DNA of 64,000 nt from Azolla caroliniana (GCA_043228905.1 JBHGNT010000007.1:10850001-10914000), one strand, 5' to 3'. Positions 1-12,661 are shown, counted from the stretch's first letter. The notes: generated by a model from the letters alone, not told the origin. Numbers and translations are program-made.

Positions 1-1395
1 AGTTCCAACTAAGAGATGGCAGGAATCCACCAAGATACAAAGCCTGAATTGTGGTGAAACAATTTCAGCAGAAGTAGGGTGTAGAATTTGACGAAATATT
101 TGATCCGGTCGTGAAGATGAAATCCATCCAGACAATTCTAAGCATAGTAGCTAGCAAGGACTTTGAAGTCGAACATTTGGATGTCAAGATAGCTTTCTTG
201 CATCGAGATTTGGAAGAAGAAATGTACGCGTAACAACTGGAAGGGTTCGTGGATGAAGGAAAGGAAAACTTGGTATTCCGGCGAAAGAAAAGCTTGTCCA
301 GGGGTTCAAGGAAGCACCCTGGCAATGGTACTGAAAATTCGAGTCCGTCATGGTAGAACATGACTTCCACAAGATGCAAGTGAACCATTCTGTCTTCATG
401 AAGAGATATGACGGAGGAGACTTCCTGATCCTCTTGTTGTACGTTGACGACATGCTGATTGTTTAACAGGACCCGAGGAAAATTGGAAGCTTGATGAAGG
501 CCTTTAGCAAGGCGTTCACAATGAAGGATATGGGTCCGGCAAATTAAATACTAGGAATGCACACTGTTCGGGACATGATAAAGAAGTTGTTGTGGCTGTC
601 ACAAGAGAGATACGTGACAAAGGTGCTCCAAAGATTCAACATGGAAAACGTGAAGCCGGTCAGCTCGACATTGGTGATAAATTACAAGTTGTTTGGGAGA
701 CAATGTCCAAAGACAAAAACGGAGAAGGTTGAGATGAGCAAGATCCCATACGCCTCAATAGTCGGAAGCTTGATGTACGTGATGGTCTGCACCGGGCTAC
801 ACATTGGATATGATGTCAGCATTGTCAACTGGTATATGAGCAATTCCAGATGAGAGCATTGGGTTGTGGTGAAGTGGATACTCCGATACTAGAGAGGTAC
901 CTCGAGCGTGTGCCTTTGATTTGGCTCAATTAATCCCAACCTAGAAGGTTTCACTAACTCAAAGAAATTGGGTGATGTGGATACCAGCTGGTCCACGTCT
1001 GGGTATGTGATGTTATATGCAGGAGGAGTTGTTTCGTGGCAATCAAGGTTGCAGAAGATTGTGGCATTTTCGACCATAGAAGCAAAATACATGGTTGTTG
1101 TTGAAGCCGGAAAGGAGATGATTTTGATAAAGGATTTCATCGATGAGTTGGGGATTTAGAAAGAGCAATTTTGACTCCATTGTGACAATCAAAATGGCAT
1201 CCACCATGCAAAGAATGTTGCCTATCACGCGAGAATTAAGCACATCCAACAGAGATATCATTGGCTTAGAGAGAGGGTAGAAGAAAGGGATTTCTACTTG
1301 GTGAAGATTCACATGGACGAAAATGGATCGAACGTGCTAACCAAGCTGTTGCAAATGGACAAGTTGAAAGCATGTCGATAATGAGTAGGTTTGGT
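1..1395 (+). pseudogene. Copia A pol remnant (reverse transcriptase and RNase H)
   Basis: Decayed Ty1/copia polyprotein in several frames. At 171-230 the translation EHLDVKIAFLHRDLEEEMYA is the copia RT block around the first catalytic Asp. At 440-451 YVDD, the RT active site, is preserved inside LLYVDDMLIV. The RT C-terminal thumb follows at 557-853, with KIPYASIVGSLMYVMVCT. At 968-1159 the RNase H block (DVDTSWSTSGYVMLYAGGVVSWQS, then EAKYMVVVEA) is readable. The end of the polyprotein (NVLTKLLQMDKL) is near 1330-1370. Stops and frameshifts separate the blocks, so no product is expected. The 5' part lies before the window and the 3' LTR follows directly. Confidence 0.85.
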
Positions 1396-1428
1396 GGATC
1401 ATCCCATTATGGAGTGAAGAGGGAGTTT

Positions 1429-1900
1429 ATTGGGAAACAATTTCCTCCGAATGGCGTGCATTGGTCAGCTGGATCTGGATGTGGAACCGGATTGGCCAGG
1501 AAGACATCCGACATGCATCCGGATTTCGGATTCCGGAAAGCATCCAGATTCCCCATATAGTCGTATCCGATTAGAGGCTATATTTTTAAATAACCATTAC
1601 AACATATAAGTATATATATACTTAGGGCTAACATGTTGGCATGTGTGGTAGAGTTAGTTAACAATATATATACAGTGAGAGAGAGTGAGTGCGAACTCTA
1701 TTGTAACCGTCGGTTTGGCGAAGAGGAGCATAAGGTTATTGCCTTATAGTCTCCTGTGTACTTCTTCTCCCACTCTAGTGATTATTTGGAGTTTGTGATC
1801 TCCTATGGTCATTGTGCCATTGCATCATCTCTATGTTTAACATTCAATTTTCCCGTCTTGTGCTTGCGAATCAGTTGTGTTTGAGCCCCATTTCCAAACA
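1429..1900 (+). mobile_element. Probable 3' LTR of copia A
   Basis: A purine-rich tract (GTGAAGAGGGAG) ends just before 1428, as expected for a polypurine tract. The block then opens TATTGGGAAA and closes TTTCCAAACA, an imperfect short inverted repeat of LTR type. No second copy is in the window, so the borders rest on these ends and on the adjoining pol remnant. Confidence 0.6.
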
Positions 1901-2062
1901 AAAAGTATAATAAAATCACCAACAACAAATTGTTTAACATACACACAGTAGTTCTACAATGGTCCTTCCATAACCTTGACTCACAATAAAAGAATCAAAC
2001 TTTTTATACCATTTTCTCGATGTTTGTTTCAAGCCATAAAGACTCTTTTTCGACTTACATAC
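1901..2062 (-). pseudogene. Sliver of a minus-strand copia reverse transcriptase
   Basis: Read on minus, the segment gives KSLYGLKQTSRKWYKKFDSF, the diagnostic copia RT block. After a frameshift it gives YCVYVKQFVVGDFIILFV, which leads toward the (missing) YVDD motif. The sliver fills exactly the gap between the LTR ending at 1900 and the LTR starting at 2063. It is therefore best read as an old copia copy into which two younger elements inserted. Confidence 0.75.
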
Positions 2063-2353
2063 TGTTGAGAATCAAACTCAACTTTCCTAGTGTGGGAACA
2101 CACCTTAGCATACCCTAGTGTGTGAACACCCCGCCTCCTAATGTAGTAACTAGTGTCTCATAGAACGTTAAAGTTCTATGACACATATTTAGTGTAGTTA
2201 AGTCTCCACCTCTCTTTAGTAAGTGGTGGTTGTAGAAAGAGAATATAGAGAGAAGGTGACTACATAAGCACCCGTCTCCTCGTCCTTGTAATTGTTGGTT
2301 GGTTATTGTATTCTCTTGTGAATATAATTTTCTGTTTTTCCTTATAACTCCGT

Positions 2354-2397
<44 letters not shown>

Positions 2398-2465
2398 TCA
2401 TGATCTCGACTACACAATACATGTACACACCTTCTGCTGCATAGAATCATATCTTATTCTTTACA
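2063..2465 (+). mobile_element. 5' LTR of copia B
   Basis: Starts TGTTGAGAATCAAACTCAAC and ends TTTACA, immediately before a primer-binding site. It contains a (CT)n microsatellite at about 2355-2392 in the R/U5 part. About 403 bp. No matching 3' LTR was found in the window. Confidence 0.75.
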
Positions 2466-2477
2466 TGGTATCAAAGT
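2466..2477 (+). promoter_or_regulatory. Primer-binding site of copia B
   Basis: TGGTATCAAAGT directly follows the LTR. It differs by one base from the plant initiator-Met tRNA complement TGGTATCAGAGC seen in the other copia elements of this window. Confidence 0.75.
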
Positions 2478-2624
2478 GCTTGGTAGCTTGATCCAAGTTC
2501 ATCCGTGCGTGTTGTGTCTAAGCCCACGTTCACGAAGAACCGGCAAATCCCTATAGCAACAACCTGCACAACTCGTATTAAGAGAAGAAGGAGAAGAAAA
2601 CTCGCTCCATACAAATTGATCAAC

Positions 2625-3506
2625 ATGAACATTCAGATGGGAACCTCTTTTCCTATCGAGAAACTCGACAAAAAAAACTTCACATCTTGAGAATACAAGA
2701 TGCACCAATCCCTTATCGGTCAAGGCTATTGGGGTTACATCGAGGGAGCAAAAGAAAATCAACCCAACCCGACACACGCCGACGACCCAGGATGGGAGTA
2801 AGCTGCAAGCTGTGTGTTGTACTGTCTTCCATCATGTGTTCATGATCACATGTTCGGCTACAACCGAGAGGCCAAAACGATGAAGGAGGCATGGGGGAAC
2901 CTCAAGAGAATTTTCCTGGGCAACACGGTTGCACACAAACATCAACTCCGTCAGGATTTGACCAGTATTCAACAAAGGGACATTTTGATCGCCAACTACA
3001 CCTTAAAGATCATGGAGTTGTGCGACGCCCTTGGGTCCATCAATGTTAGTATCAACAATGATAAAATGGTGCAGATATGCCTCGACGGCCTAGCACCTCG
3101 GTTTGATGCAATAAGGTCACCTGACTGTGTGAGGGAGAACCCTCCCTCCTTCGATCTCCAGTCGATGCCGCTAGTCAAAGAAAATCATGTTCAGACAAGA
3201 AGGACCAGTATTGAACCAAGGGACATATTGATCGCCAGCTACACCTTAAAGATCAAGAAGTTGTGTGACGCCCTAGGGTCCATCAATGTCAGTATCAATG
3301 ATGATGAAATGGTGCAGATATGCCTCAGTGGCCTAGCACCTCGGTTCGATGCACTAAGGTCAGCTGACTTCGCGAGGGAGAACCCTCCCTCCTTCGATGT
3401 ACAGTCGATGTTGCTGGTCAATGAAATTCATGTTCGGACAAGAAGCAATGTGCAAAAAGGACACATGCTCTATTCGAATTTCAATGGAGCAAGAGGACCT
3501 GGTTGA
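2625..3506 (+). pseudogene. Copia B gag with internal tandem duplication
   Basis: UBN2-type copia Gag. It starts at ATG 2625 (MNIQMGTSFPIEKLDKKNFT), then has a stop at the position where relatives carry SWSYKMHQ. Reading resumes through YKMHQSLIGQGYWGYIEGA and, from about 2814, a long open stretch (EAWGNLKRIFLGNTVAHKHQ). An 81-codon segment beginning at 2961 is repeated in frame from 3204; both copies contain LCDALGSINVSIN and ENPPSFD. A normal Gag has this segment once. No zinc knuckle follows. The element is dead through stops. Confidence 0.8.
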
Positions 3507-3644
3507 TGTGGAAAGCTGACCTACATAAAAAATGTCTTGCATGTTCCAATTATAATAAAGAATTCGGTCTTAGTTGGCGAGATTGTGGAACAAGGCATGC
3601 AGGTTCGATCCAATGACGAAGGCTGCTTCATTAAAAAGGAAGGC
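3507..3644 (+). pseudogene. Copia B protease/pre-integrase junction fragment
   Basis: Translates as KLTYIKNVLHVP, then LVGEIVEQGMQVRSNDEGCF and IKKEG, which is the copia block between protease and integrase. Most of the protease is missing, so the copy was internally deleted before the LINE interrupted it at about 3645. Confidence 0.7.
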
Positions 3645-3649
3645 TATGT

Positions 3650-4339
3650 ATGGCTATTCAGGATATATGGCAAGTAAAGATGTTGGATGTAGGAAATTTG
3701 TTGTTAGGAAGAGCACAATATGTTATCATGAAATTTCATAATAAAAAGGTTGGCTTTTTGAATTTGTCTGCTCCTAATTCTTCTAGAGAACGATTGAAGA
3801 TGTGGATTGAATTGGATAGTTCATTACCAACTGTAGATCATTGGTGTATAACAGGAGGCTTTAATGTGATTGAGGATCCTGAGGACAGGAGTGGTGAAGG
3901 TGGAGCAACAGTGCATGGTTTAGAATTATCCGCTTGGGAAAAATTTACTATAAGTAGAAGGTTGTTGGATGTTTGGCATTTACCATCCTTCGGAAAATTG
4001 CATAACTCTTTAATGTTTTCTAGATATGATAGAAGAGTAAATGGGGCAAATCTGTCAAGAATTGATAGGATTTATGTTGATGATTTATTTGCGGAGATAG
4101 GAGGGAGTGTTGGCATTTATCAAGGTACGACTTTCTCCGATCATGCCCCAGTTGTATTACAACTTAATGATGGGAAAAAACATAAGCAACAAGGGAGAAT
4201 AAGGATTCCACCGGAATTGTTTACAGAATCCATAATTACTGAACAAGTTATGTATATATGGAGACAAACTTTATTGCAAATTGGAAATGTGGCCTTGACA
4301 ATATCACATATTAGTACTTTTTTAATCTCTTGGGCATAG
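3650..4339 (+). pseudogene. LINE endonuclease domain (inactive)
   Basis: AP-endonuclease-like (EEP) domain that would nick target DNA for target-primed reverse transcription. Visible blocks are WCITGGFNVIEDPEDRSGEG (normally GGDFN, here the Asp is lost), SRIDRIYVDD and the C-terminal FSDHAPVVL with its SDH motif. The N-terminal catalytic strands are missing. Loss of the GGDFN Asp and the truncation mean no activity is expected. Confidence 0.8.
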
Positions 4340-4427
4340 GGGAAAAGGGAAAGATGTACACAGAAAATTATCAGTATGCATCATGCCTTGACATCGTTGC
4401 AACATTTTCAAGAAAGGGATCCATTAT

Positions 4428-5936
4428 GTGAATGGACAGCAAATGCTTTACGAAGTTGCATTAAGTAGGAAATGTGTGTGGGACAAAATTAAGCCAAAAG
4501 TTAGAAATGAAATGAAGGTTGCATTACTTAAGCCCTTTGACATTATGGAAATACATAATGCACTTCGAGCTTTAAGTCTTATGTCTTGTCCAAGGGAGGA
4601 TGGAATTACTCCACATTTTTTCCTCAAATATTGGGAATATATTGGGGAAGAATTAACAAAAGCCTATCAAAGAATTTTGGACACGAGGTACATGCCTCGT
4701 AGTATGGCAGTTGGCTTGATTTATTTAATACCTAAGGTTGAAGGTATATAAGATGATATTAGAAAATGGAGACCAATAACTTTGTTAAATACAATATATA
4801 AAATCTTCGCAAAAACATTGTCATTGAGATTGCAACCTTTCTTACATGATTTGATTCATATCACCCAAACAGGTTTTATTCAAGAAAGAAGTATACTGGA
4901 TAATTTGTTCTTGTTTTGGGAAGCCATTGCCTTGGCTTGGAAGAAAAAAGAGGATTTAGTGATTTTGTTACTTGACTTTGAAAAATCATATGATCATGTT
5001 GATTGGGAGCTCCTTCAGGGTACTCTTGTAAGATTGGGTTTTCTGGAGAAATGGGTGACAGAAGTGTCTTCTTTGTATAATTCAGCATACAGTTCTATTT
5101 TGGCAAGAGGGGTTAAAGGTGATGAGTTTCAAATTCCACTTGCACCATATTTATTTTTGTTTTCTGGTGAAGCGATGAGTTTGTTTTTGATTGATAAAGA
5201 GGTTGGATTGAAAGGAATAGCAATGCCCATTGATGGGACAAATGTTGTTGATGTAGAATTTGTTGATTTTACAAGTTTGTATCTGGATGGTCAGAATAAT
5301 AATGTGCAAAAAATGTACACAGCAGTGCAAACATTTTGTATGGCTTCAGGTGCATCAATTAATTGGAATGAATCAATAGGTTTTTTGGTATCGTCCAATT
5401 CCACAACTCCACAATGGAGTCCTCATCCAGATTTCCAATGGGTTCCCGAGGGCACTTCAGTTAGATATTTGGGATGTCAAGTAGGTTTGAATATTTCTTC
5501 AGAAATTCAGGTTGCTTCTTTGCTATTGAAAATTAGGAAAAAACTTTGGTTTTGGAGTAAAGCTAAACTATCATTTGCGGGTAGAGTGATAGTCGTTAAT
5601 CAAGTTTTGTTGTCTAGTCTCTGGTATATTATGTCACGTTGGAGTTTTTCGAGATCATGTATGGGAGAATTGAAAAGATTGATTCGAAATTATTTGTGGT
5701 CTGGTAATGATGGAAGCAATGCTAGGCCAAGAGTCTCTTGGTCCACAATTGTTAAGCCATTGGATCAAGGAGGATTAGGGATTGTAGATCCATTACAACA
5801 ATCCAAAGCTTTGATGACAAAATTGAGGATTCGAGGATTGTTTCTAGAATCGGAACCTTCGAAGCAATTGTTGTTTTATGAATTGCAAAGGTTTTGGCCC
5901 AAGACGGGTGGAGATTGGAGGCCTAGTTTTAGTTAG
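4428..5936 (+). pseudogene. LINE reverse transcriptase (inactive)
   Basis: Plant L1-clade RT. Blocks in order: PREDGITPHFFLKYWE, MAVGLIYLIPKVEG, then after a stop at about 4749 WRPITLLNTIYKIFAKTLSLRL, TGFIQERSILDNLFL, and VILLLDFEKSYDHVDW with the first catalytic Asp intact. The normal FADD box reads FVDFTSLYL, so both Asp of the catalytic pair are gone. The PQG box is also eroded. Continues into the C-terminal region at 5878. Confidence 0.85.
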
Positions 5937-7470
5937 ATGGGCTTTTATGGAACATAACAAATTGGCTATTGCTACAAATTGGGAAGAGAGATTTGCTCGA
6001 TGTTTTCTTAATGCATGGAAAGATATTTCTCTTGATTTAGTTAAGACATTGCCAAAAACAAAATCTGAATTTTGTAGACAACCTCTAATTTGGAATTCAT
6101 GGTTGACTGACCAAAGAGGACAAATGTTGGGAATGCGTACTAGATGTGCATGGGCCGAATTAGATCGTGGGCAAGCATAGTCTATAGGTGCATAGACAAC
6201 ATTTCTGTCTAAACCTATAGATGAAGAAATGATATTAATTAGTAATATAAGGGGTGGGAAGATAATGTATTCTACGATCTAGAGTGCCCTTTTTAATGTT
6301 CAAATGCAAATTGGATTGCTACACAGAAGTGGATGGGTTTATTTACTCCATTGGATGTTTTAATTGGAGTTAAAGCCTATATTGGGGAACAAGAGTGTAT
6401 GAGTTTTGATGTACAAGATGATGGTAGGTTAATCTTTACACCTATGGAAAATGATTTGTTTAGGTTTTGTTTACATAAAGAAGTGAGGGTGATTGCAAAT
6501 GATGGATCAAATTGGGTCTTTGATCCGGATCCTCAAAAGGTGATTTTGTTTTGGAGGATTTGGATATTGGAAAAGAGACCAATATCTACATTAACTTGGG
6601 ATCCTGGAGAACTATATTGGAAAGTGTGGGTGCAAGATACCATCAAATACGTGTCGTTCTTTCACTATTCTATGAAGATTGGTAGGAAAATATTAGGTGC
6701 TAGATCATGGAAAGAACCAACTGCAAATGTTGTTTGGAGACAAAATGAACTTTCTCCACAACATCTTAAACAATTTTGGAAATGGTTATGGGGTATAAAT
6801 ATGAGTAGGAAAATTGTTTGTTTTCGATGGTTGTTGGTTCATAATGCTATACCAGTTAATGGGTGGCGAAAAGGAAATGTAGACAAGATGTGCCCTTTCT
6901 GTACATATGTATAGAGACTGCTAAACATTGTTTGTGGTGTTGTGGTGTTGTGGTTTTGCTCTGAACATATGGAAACAAATCATAAAATTATTAACTCCAA
7001 TATATCCTAGAGCAGTTTACACATGGGCTGCAGTATTATGGGCGGTGGTACATGATAAACCGATGGTGTATGAACATCAGGAGGTTGCAGATGTTATTAT
7101 GATGAGACATGGTTTGATGGAAAAAAAATTGACCCCTCTGAATCCACAAATACAAACTGATAAACCTTTAATATGGCAATTGGGAAGTAGTTTTACAATT
7201 TGGTATATTTGGAAGGCTCGATGTTTGAAGGTATTTCAAAATGTGACTAAAAGACCTACCCAAATAATATCGGGAATTTGGATAGAGATTGTGCATAATC
7301 TCAGAGGGATTTTGGATAGTATAAAAGGTAATACGCATCAAGCGGAGCTTAGGCTCGTGGAGTTTCATGCCATTTGGGACATAGGTATATTTTATAGACA
7401 ACGTTTTGATAAGGTGGAGTGGTTCTACTCTACACCAAAGTGTTTATTAAAGTCGATGGTTAGAATTTAG
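5878..7470 (+). pseudogene. LINE C-terminal region with zf-RVT-like remnant
   Basis: Open segments at 5878-6180, 6333-6914 and 6928-7470 cover the region after the RT domain. The segment WKWLWGINMSRKIVCFRWLL followed by KMCPFC is the typical plant LINE zf-RVT region, broken by a stop at about 6912. The final part, to about 7470, has no domain I recognise. Confidence 0.7.
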
Positions 7471-7566
7471 AAAAACATAGGGGATCGTGGTATATCTTGT
7501 ATGTTTAGCCATATGGCGTTTTGTAATACTAATGTAGTATCTTTTTTTGGAAAGAAAAAAAAAAAG

Positions 7567-8620
7567 GTGGTTCTAAGGCAGAAGCTTGAGCTATATGCCA
7601 AGCTTGCTTGCATGGACATGAATTGAGACACAAGAAAACTTCTCCTTAGGTGACCAAAGGGACAGATTCTTGAAGTGTCTGGTCACTTTAACCTTTTTTC
7701 TTGTATGAATGGGCAATGGATGCCCTTTTAGTTATTTTTAAAAGGGAAAAGTACCAAGATACCCCTAGAAGTTTGTTTATTTACCAGAATGCCCCTCCAA
7801 ATTTACCAAACTACGCCTATCTCCAAAAAAATACACATTATAAAGTAATTATACACTCAAATCTACAAGCCCTATTTACCAAAATACCCTTAAACCTAAA
7901 CTTATTTACCATAATGCCACTATATACCTATTTTGACCCATTTATACCACTTTTATTTTTCAAAATACGTCATAAATTAAACAAAATTATCAAATTTATA
8001 TTATATATCAAAAACTTCAATTGAAAGGTCACCTTAAAATCCAATTCTATGGATTTACTCCGAGTTATACTGCCTTAATCCCATAAAACCAAAATTTGTG
8101 ATTGAAGTGACTAAAATGTAATCTTAAAACCAAAACATTTGATCGCACACCAAATTTTACCATTGTGATGCCATTTTGAAGCCAAATTCCATGATTTTGT
8201 GGATTCACAAACAATTTGCGGCCAAAATGTTAAACCAAATCTCACGAAAAACTTTGCTACCAAAATGTCATTTTAAACGAAATCTCACATAACACTTTGC
8301 TATTAAAATGCCATCTTAAACCAAATTTCATGATATACACTAAATTTTGTTAGCAAAATGCCATCACAACTAAATCTCCCCAATCTCATCAACTTCAAAA
8401 ATACTTCACTCTAGTGTATAGAGGTAGGGTGTGTTTCCCTCATTGAGGGTTTTTCCACGCTAAATCATGTCATCTTGTCTTTCTTTGATCATTGCTCCTT
8501 AATATTCAAGCTTAAAACACTACACTCGTTACACTCTCACACTTCTATACCTTTCATAGTTCTATTGGGTGGTTTGCTCGTATATTCAAGAATCATATTG
8601 GACATAGAAACCGAACGTTA
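7567..8620. other. AT-rich noncoding with degenerate ~50-bp repeats
   Basis: No gene seen. Between about 8100 and 8370 the DNA repeats a degenerate unit of roughly 50 bp built on 'accaaaatgccattttaaaccaaatctcac'-like wording. The stretch from 7740 to 8000 is pyrimidine- and A-rich low-complexity DNA. It may include remnants of copia B after the LINE. Confidence 0.5.
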
Positions 8621-9719
8621 TTGAATCTTTATTGCAATGAAAGTTTCTACCTCCTTTATATATATATATATGTCAATGATAGGTTCACATGGAAAAAGAA
8701 AGAGTGTTTATCCATCTTTTCATTCCGTCAACATAAGCCAAGAGAGCCGCTCAAAATTGTAGGTTGTTTTATGGAGTACGATATCCCAGGAAATTCTGCC
8801 TTCATCACAAGCCCCTTAATTTAGAAAAACGTTGAGTTTAAAGAATGAGGCAGTAGAGTTGATGAAGTGGTTGGCTGGTAGGGAAGGGGAAGGGGAAGGG
8901 GAAGGGCCAGGGCCAGGGCCAACACATGATGGCGGCAGAAAAGGTGGCGCTCTTGCTTTTCCTTCCATAATTTATAATTCATTACAATGAAATGATATGA
9001 TGACTCGCATTTCCTTTTCTCGGGAAACTTTTCTACACGATTTAATGCTCTTGGTAGATACCAAAGTCATAGAGCCCACTTTCATGCATGTACTACTACT
9101 ACTACTACATTATTGTATATATTATATGAGACGGTGCGATCATTCCTTTGCTCGTATTTCCTTGTCCATTATCTAATTACAACACCACCACTACTAGTAA
9201 GTACCCTCTACATCTCAAACCTTTCCCTCCTCCTCATCCCTTCCATATATCCTATCTATCTATCTATCTATCTATCTATATTATATGGATGTACCTTTCT
9301 TTTATTTGAGGATGCAACTTGATGGAATTCCCTAAAGACGTCTGGCTCCCCTCATTTACGCCCTATAAAACAAGCCATGGTGATGTGGGTTGGGTGGTGT
9401 AAGAGCAAACTCAGAAAACACAATGATGCGCGCTGGGTCTTATATTTTACTCGTTCATTCATTACAAGGGAACAAAAAGCAGCCGCTTCAATATAAAGTT
9501 GGAGAGGAGTTTCTCTAATTGTAATGCAAGAATAATGGAATTATGATGATTACTGGAAGCTGATCGATGGGACAAGCAAGTAAGACCCATCTATTCATAA
9601 TGATGATAATGACTCAAAAGGAGCAAAAGGTAGAAACCAGTAGTTACTTAGAATTCATTTTCACAATCTACTGCAAAAAGCAAGGACACGTGGGTATCCC
9701 TTGAGGTTGGTTTGATGGG

Positions 9720-9768
9720 GAAGAAGAAGAAGAAGAAGAAGAAGAAGAAGAAGAAGAAGAAGAAGAAT
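9720..9768 (+). repeat. (GAA)n microsatellite
   Basis: About sixteen uninterrupted AAG/GAA triplets. Confidence 0.95.
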
Positions 9769-10122
9769 ATATGGATGGCTCCCTCGCTCACTCACTGAAC
9801 ATAAAAATATCGCTTCAAGTTTTGGAAATTTAAGAATGTCGGTAGATCCTCTAGCTCATGTGGAAAGACAATTTTAAATGTGAATGTGCGGGCGGATGAG
9901 ACAGGTTGATGGTGGTGATATATTATTCCTTCGTGAGCCACAACGACTCATGCCCAAGAACCCTCCTAATCCATCCTGTGAAGGCATGTGTGTTTGTTGG
10001 TATGGACTAGGGAGAAGATATGATGAGATAATAAGTGCGTGTCTACTACTACATACATACACTTTAATGAGAGAACGGTATGCTTGGATAAATAATATTC
10101 CACATTCCAATGACACACACAA

Positions 10123-10126
<4 letters not shown>

Positions 10127-10179
<53 letters not shown>
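10127..10179 (+). repeat. (GA)n microsatellite
   Basis: About 26 uninterrupted GA dinucleotides. Confidence 0.95.
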
Positions 10180-10183
<4 letters not shown>

Positions 10184-12610
10184 CTAAAGTAGAGGGGTGA
10201 ACGTGAATGAATGAATGAAGAGAGCGGAGAGAGGAGAGGGACTCGGTGATTGGCTGCGTGAGTACTTGAGTGTCTTTAGAAGAGGTGGAGAAAAGAATAT
10301 AATTTTCTTAATAAACTTACAAATGAGGCGGAACAGATACATACATACATATATACTACATACATACTAGTAGTAGTAGTAGTACGTCATAAAGTAAATG
10401 AATGAGTGGCGCCCGGCCTGATAGACGGGCTGACTAAGAACACACACTCACACACCCAGAAAGAAAAGAAAAGAAAGAAAGCCAATTTGGAAAAAGGAAG
10501 AGGCAGGTTCTAGAGTACTATCTAATTATTAATAATACCATACACACAACGAGAGGGAGTGCTGCTACTATTACTAGTAACTACTACTACATCGGCTATG
10601 ACTGTTTGTATGTATGCATCCGGTAATAATAAATAGCAGTAGGAGGAGTAGTGCATTCACATTCAACCGGGCCCTATGTTTTCTATTTAATATGTATGCA
10701 TGTATGTGTATGATGGCAATTTAGAGGAGGAATGGAATATGTATGTACATATATACACAACCATGACACGGTTCCGTCTTGTTGGAACGAATAAAATGTT
10801 GACCAATTAATGATTTGCCTTTTCTTGGGTATCATTAAATGACCCTCCTGTCTTGTTCGAAGGTTCCATTATTAACCCAATCCTACTACAGTCACATCAA
10901 CCTTTTTCTCTAGGTTTGAAAGTTCTAACCAGGCAGCGGACTTTCTAACTCGGACGTGTTACTTGCTTACATTTAACTACAAGGGCATCGAAAGAGATAG
11001 ATGGTTAATTTTACTATGCATATATATTCCCCATTTAGCTGGTGCATGCTTCCGTTTCAAAGGAAGGTATACATTAAAGCCAGCCAATTTTTCACTAGAC
11101 TTTTCACTCAGTTTCAAATCTCTGTGTGTGAATGCTTTTATTACCAGATGCCTGCCTGCCATTGGGGGAATGTTGGTGATTGTTATGAATGATAGGCACA
11201 TGCATGACCCTAATACTCGAGGGGATTGGGTCTCCTGCTCCCACAACATAACTAACTTACCAGCTATAACCGTCCCCACAACTTGAATCAACTATCTTAA
11301 GAAAAACATCATGTTTTTATTCAACCAATAAATTAACATGTAACAATCAATATTCAGGTAAAGTAGCACATTAAGATTCTGAGCCTTCTTTCTACGTTGA
11401 CGCTAAAAATAGTGGGAACTCGGGACTATAAGTTTTGAGGACATAAAACACAAATCCATGACAAATAGGTCAACCCCACACGAAAGAAAAAGAAATAGAC
11501 TCACTCAATCAAGATTTATACACTATGGTCGAAGACTTAGGATGTCCTGCCCTATTTCGATTGATCTATCTATACGAATGTCTTTGCACATGATTCTTCT
11601 GCCTTTGTAAAAGTTTCTGATGCCTGTAACATTTGTGCTAAACATTTACCAAGAATGTTTCGATTATGTCATTGTATTTGCTAACGTCTTTTGCATTCCT
11701 TTGGATGATTGACAATGTAATGTGAGGGTTTACGATGATAAGGATTTCAAAGTCAGGATTATCAAGAATAAGCAAACAATCATCACGCAATTAGTATGTG
11801 CCATCAAAGGAATATTTGTGGAATATATTGATCAACTTGCCAAAACTCGTTAACCTTGTCTTCATCCTAAGGTAATTATTATTTGTAGGAGCATATAATT
11901 AAGCTAATTGTTTGATTGGACTGAAGCCTCTGTTTTGCAAACCAACAATCCAATTCTTCCTCCTACAACGTACGACTGTAGGCCACTTACTTTGACCACA
12001 TGTTTCTTCTACATTGCTCATTTTGTCCTTTCGGTCTCATGATTCATCAAGTTTAACACAACAGTCTCCGAATATTTGTTGCAGGGATCTCAGGGTTAGA
12101 AAGAGGCATACACGCATACACAGGATTGGATTACGTTCAAGAAGAGAAAACGAGTAGATAACAAAGATTCAGTTGATACATATACCATTTAATTACCAAC
12201 TAATAGATCTGCTCAATCCTAAGACTATATAATTACAAACGCATATCTCCAACCAAGCCTAGCTAAATGGAAGTCTTCTAATTACATCTTGTCAAACAAT
12301 ACAAATTTTTGAATGATCGGTTCAGAAGGCGGGGTTTGGCACATTTGAACTGGGAGCATCTCCTGCGTGTGATTATTAATTAATCAGGTATTTATTGGAA
12401 ATCTAACTTGAGAGGTGGAGGATTGGTCTACTATTTAGCAGCAACAACATGACTTGAACGATCTTCCTCCGCCAGTGATATGTATACATATATATATATA
12501 TTAGATCCATCTATGTCTTTTTAACGGTGTGGTAGATAGCTGGATGTCATCAATGTGAGAGTTTCAATTATCATCTCACATTAAAAAAGCAAGCGCATCG
12601 TAAGATTACA

Positions 12611-12612
<2 letters not shown>

Positions 12613-12661
<49 letters not shown>
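12613..12661 (+). repeat. (GA)n microsatellite in the GARP gene 3' flank
   Basis: Pure GA run about 70 bp past the GARP stop codon on the gene strand, where it reads (TC)n. It probably falls in or near the 3' UTR. Confidence 0.95.

Larger units (their letters stand above)
3645..7566 (+). mobile_element. 5'-truncated L1-type LINE inserted in copia B
   Basis: Non-LTR retrotransposon with endonuclease, reverse transcriptase and C-terminal zf-RVT-like regions in order, ending in an A-rich tail at about 7550-7564. The first part of the endonuclease and the whole ORF1 are missing, as is typical of 5' truncation. Right after the tail the reading KVVLRQKLE could be copia B continuing after its KKEG motif. 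That fits insertion within the A-rich target AAAAAGG, but the target duplication cannot be fixed exactly. Confidence 0.8.
8621..12440. other. Noncoding intergenic DNA with microsatellites
   Basis: No coding region could be supported. Microsatellites are dense: a GGGGAA/GGGCCA run at about 8880-8920, (CTAT)n at about 9252-9279, (GAA)n at 9720-9768, (GA)n at 10127-10179 and (AGT)n near 10366-10384. Open frames crossing these repeats are low complexity. The stretch lies 3' of the GARP gene. Confidence 0.6.

Noticed and set aside
9874-10192. Opposed small open frames near 10 kb
   Set aside because: They run into the (GA)n repeat, have no recognisable domain, splice signals or conservation clue.
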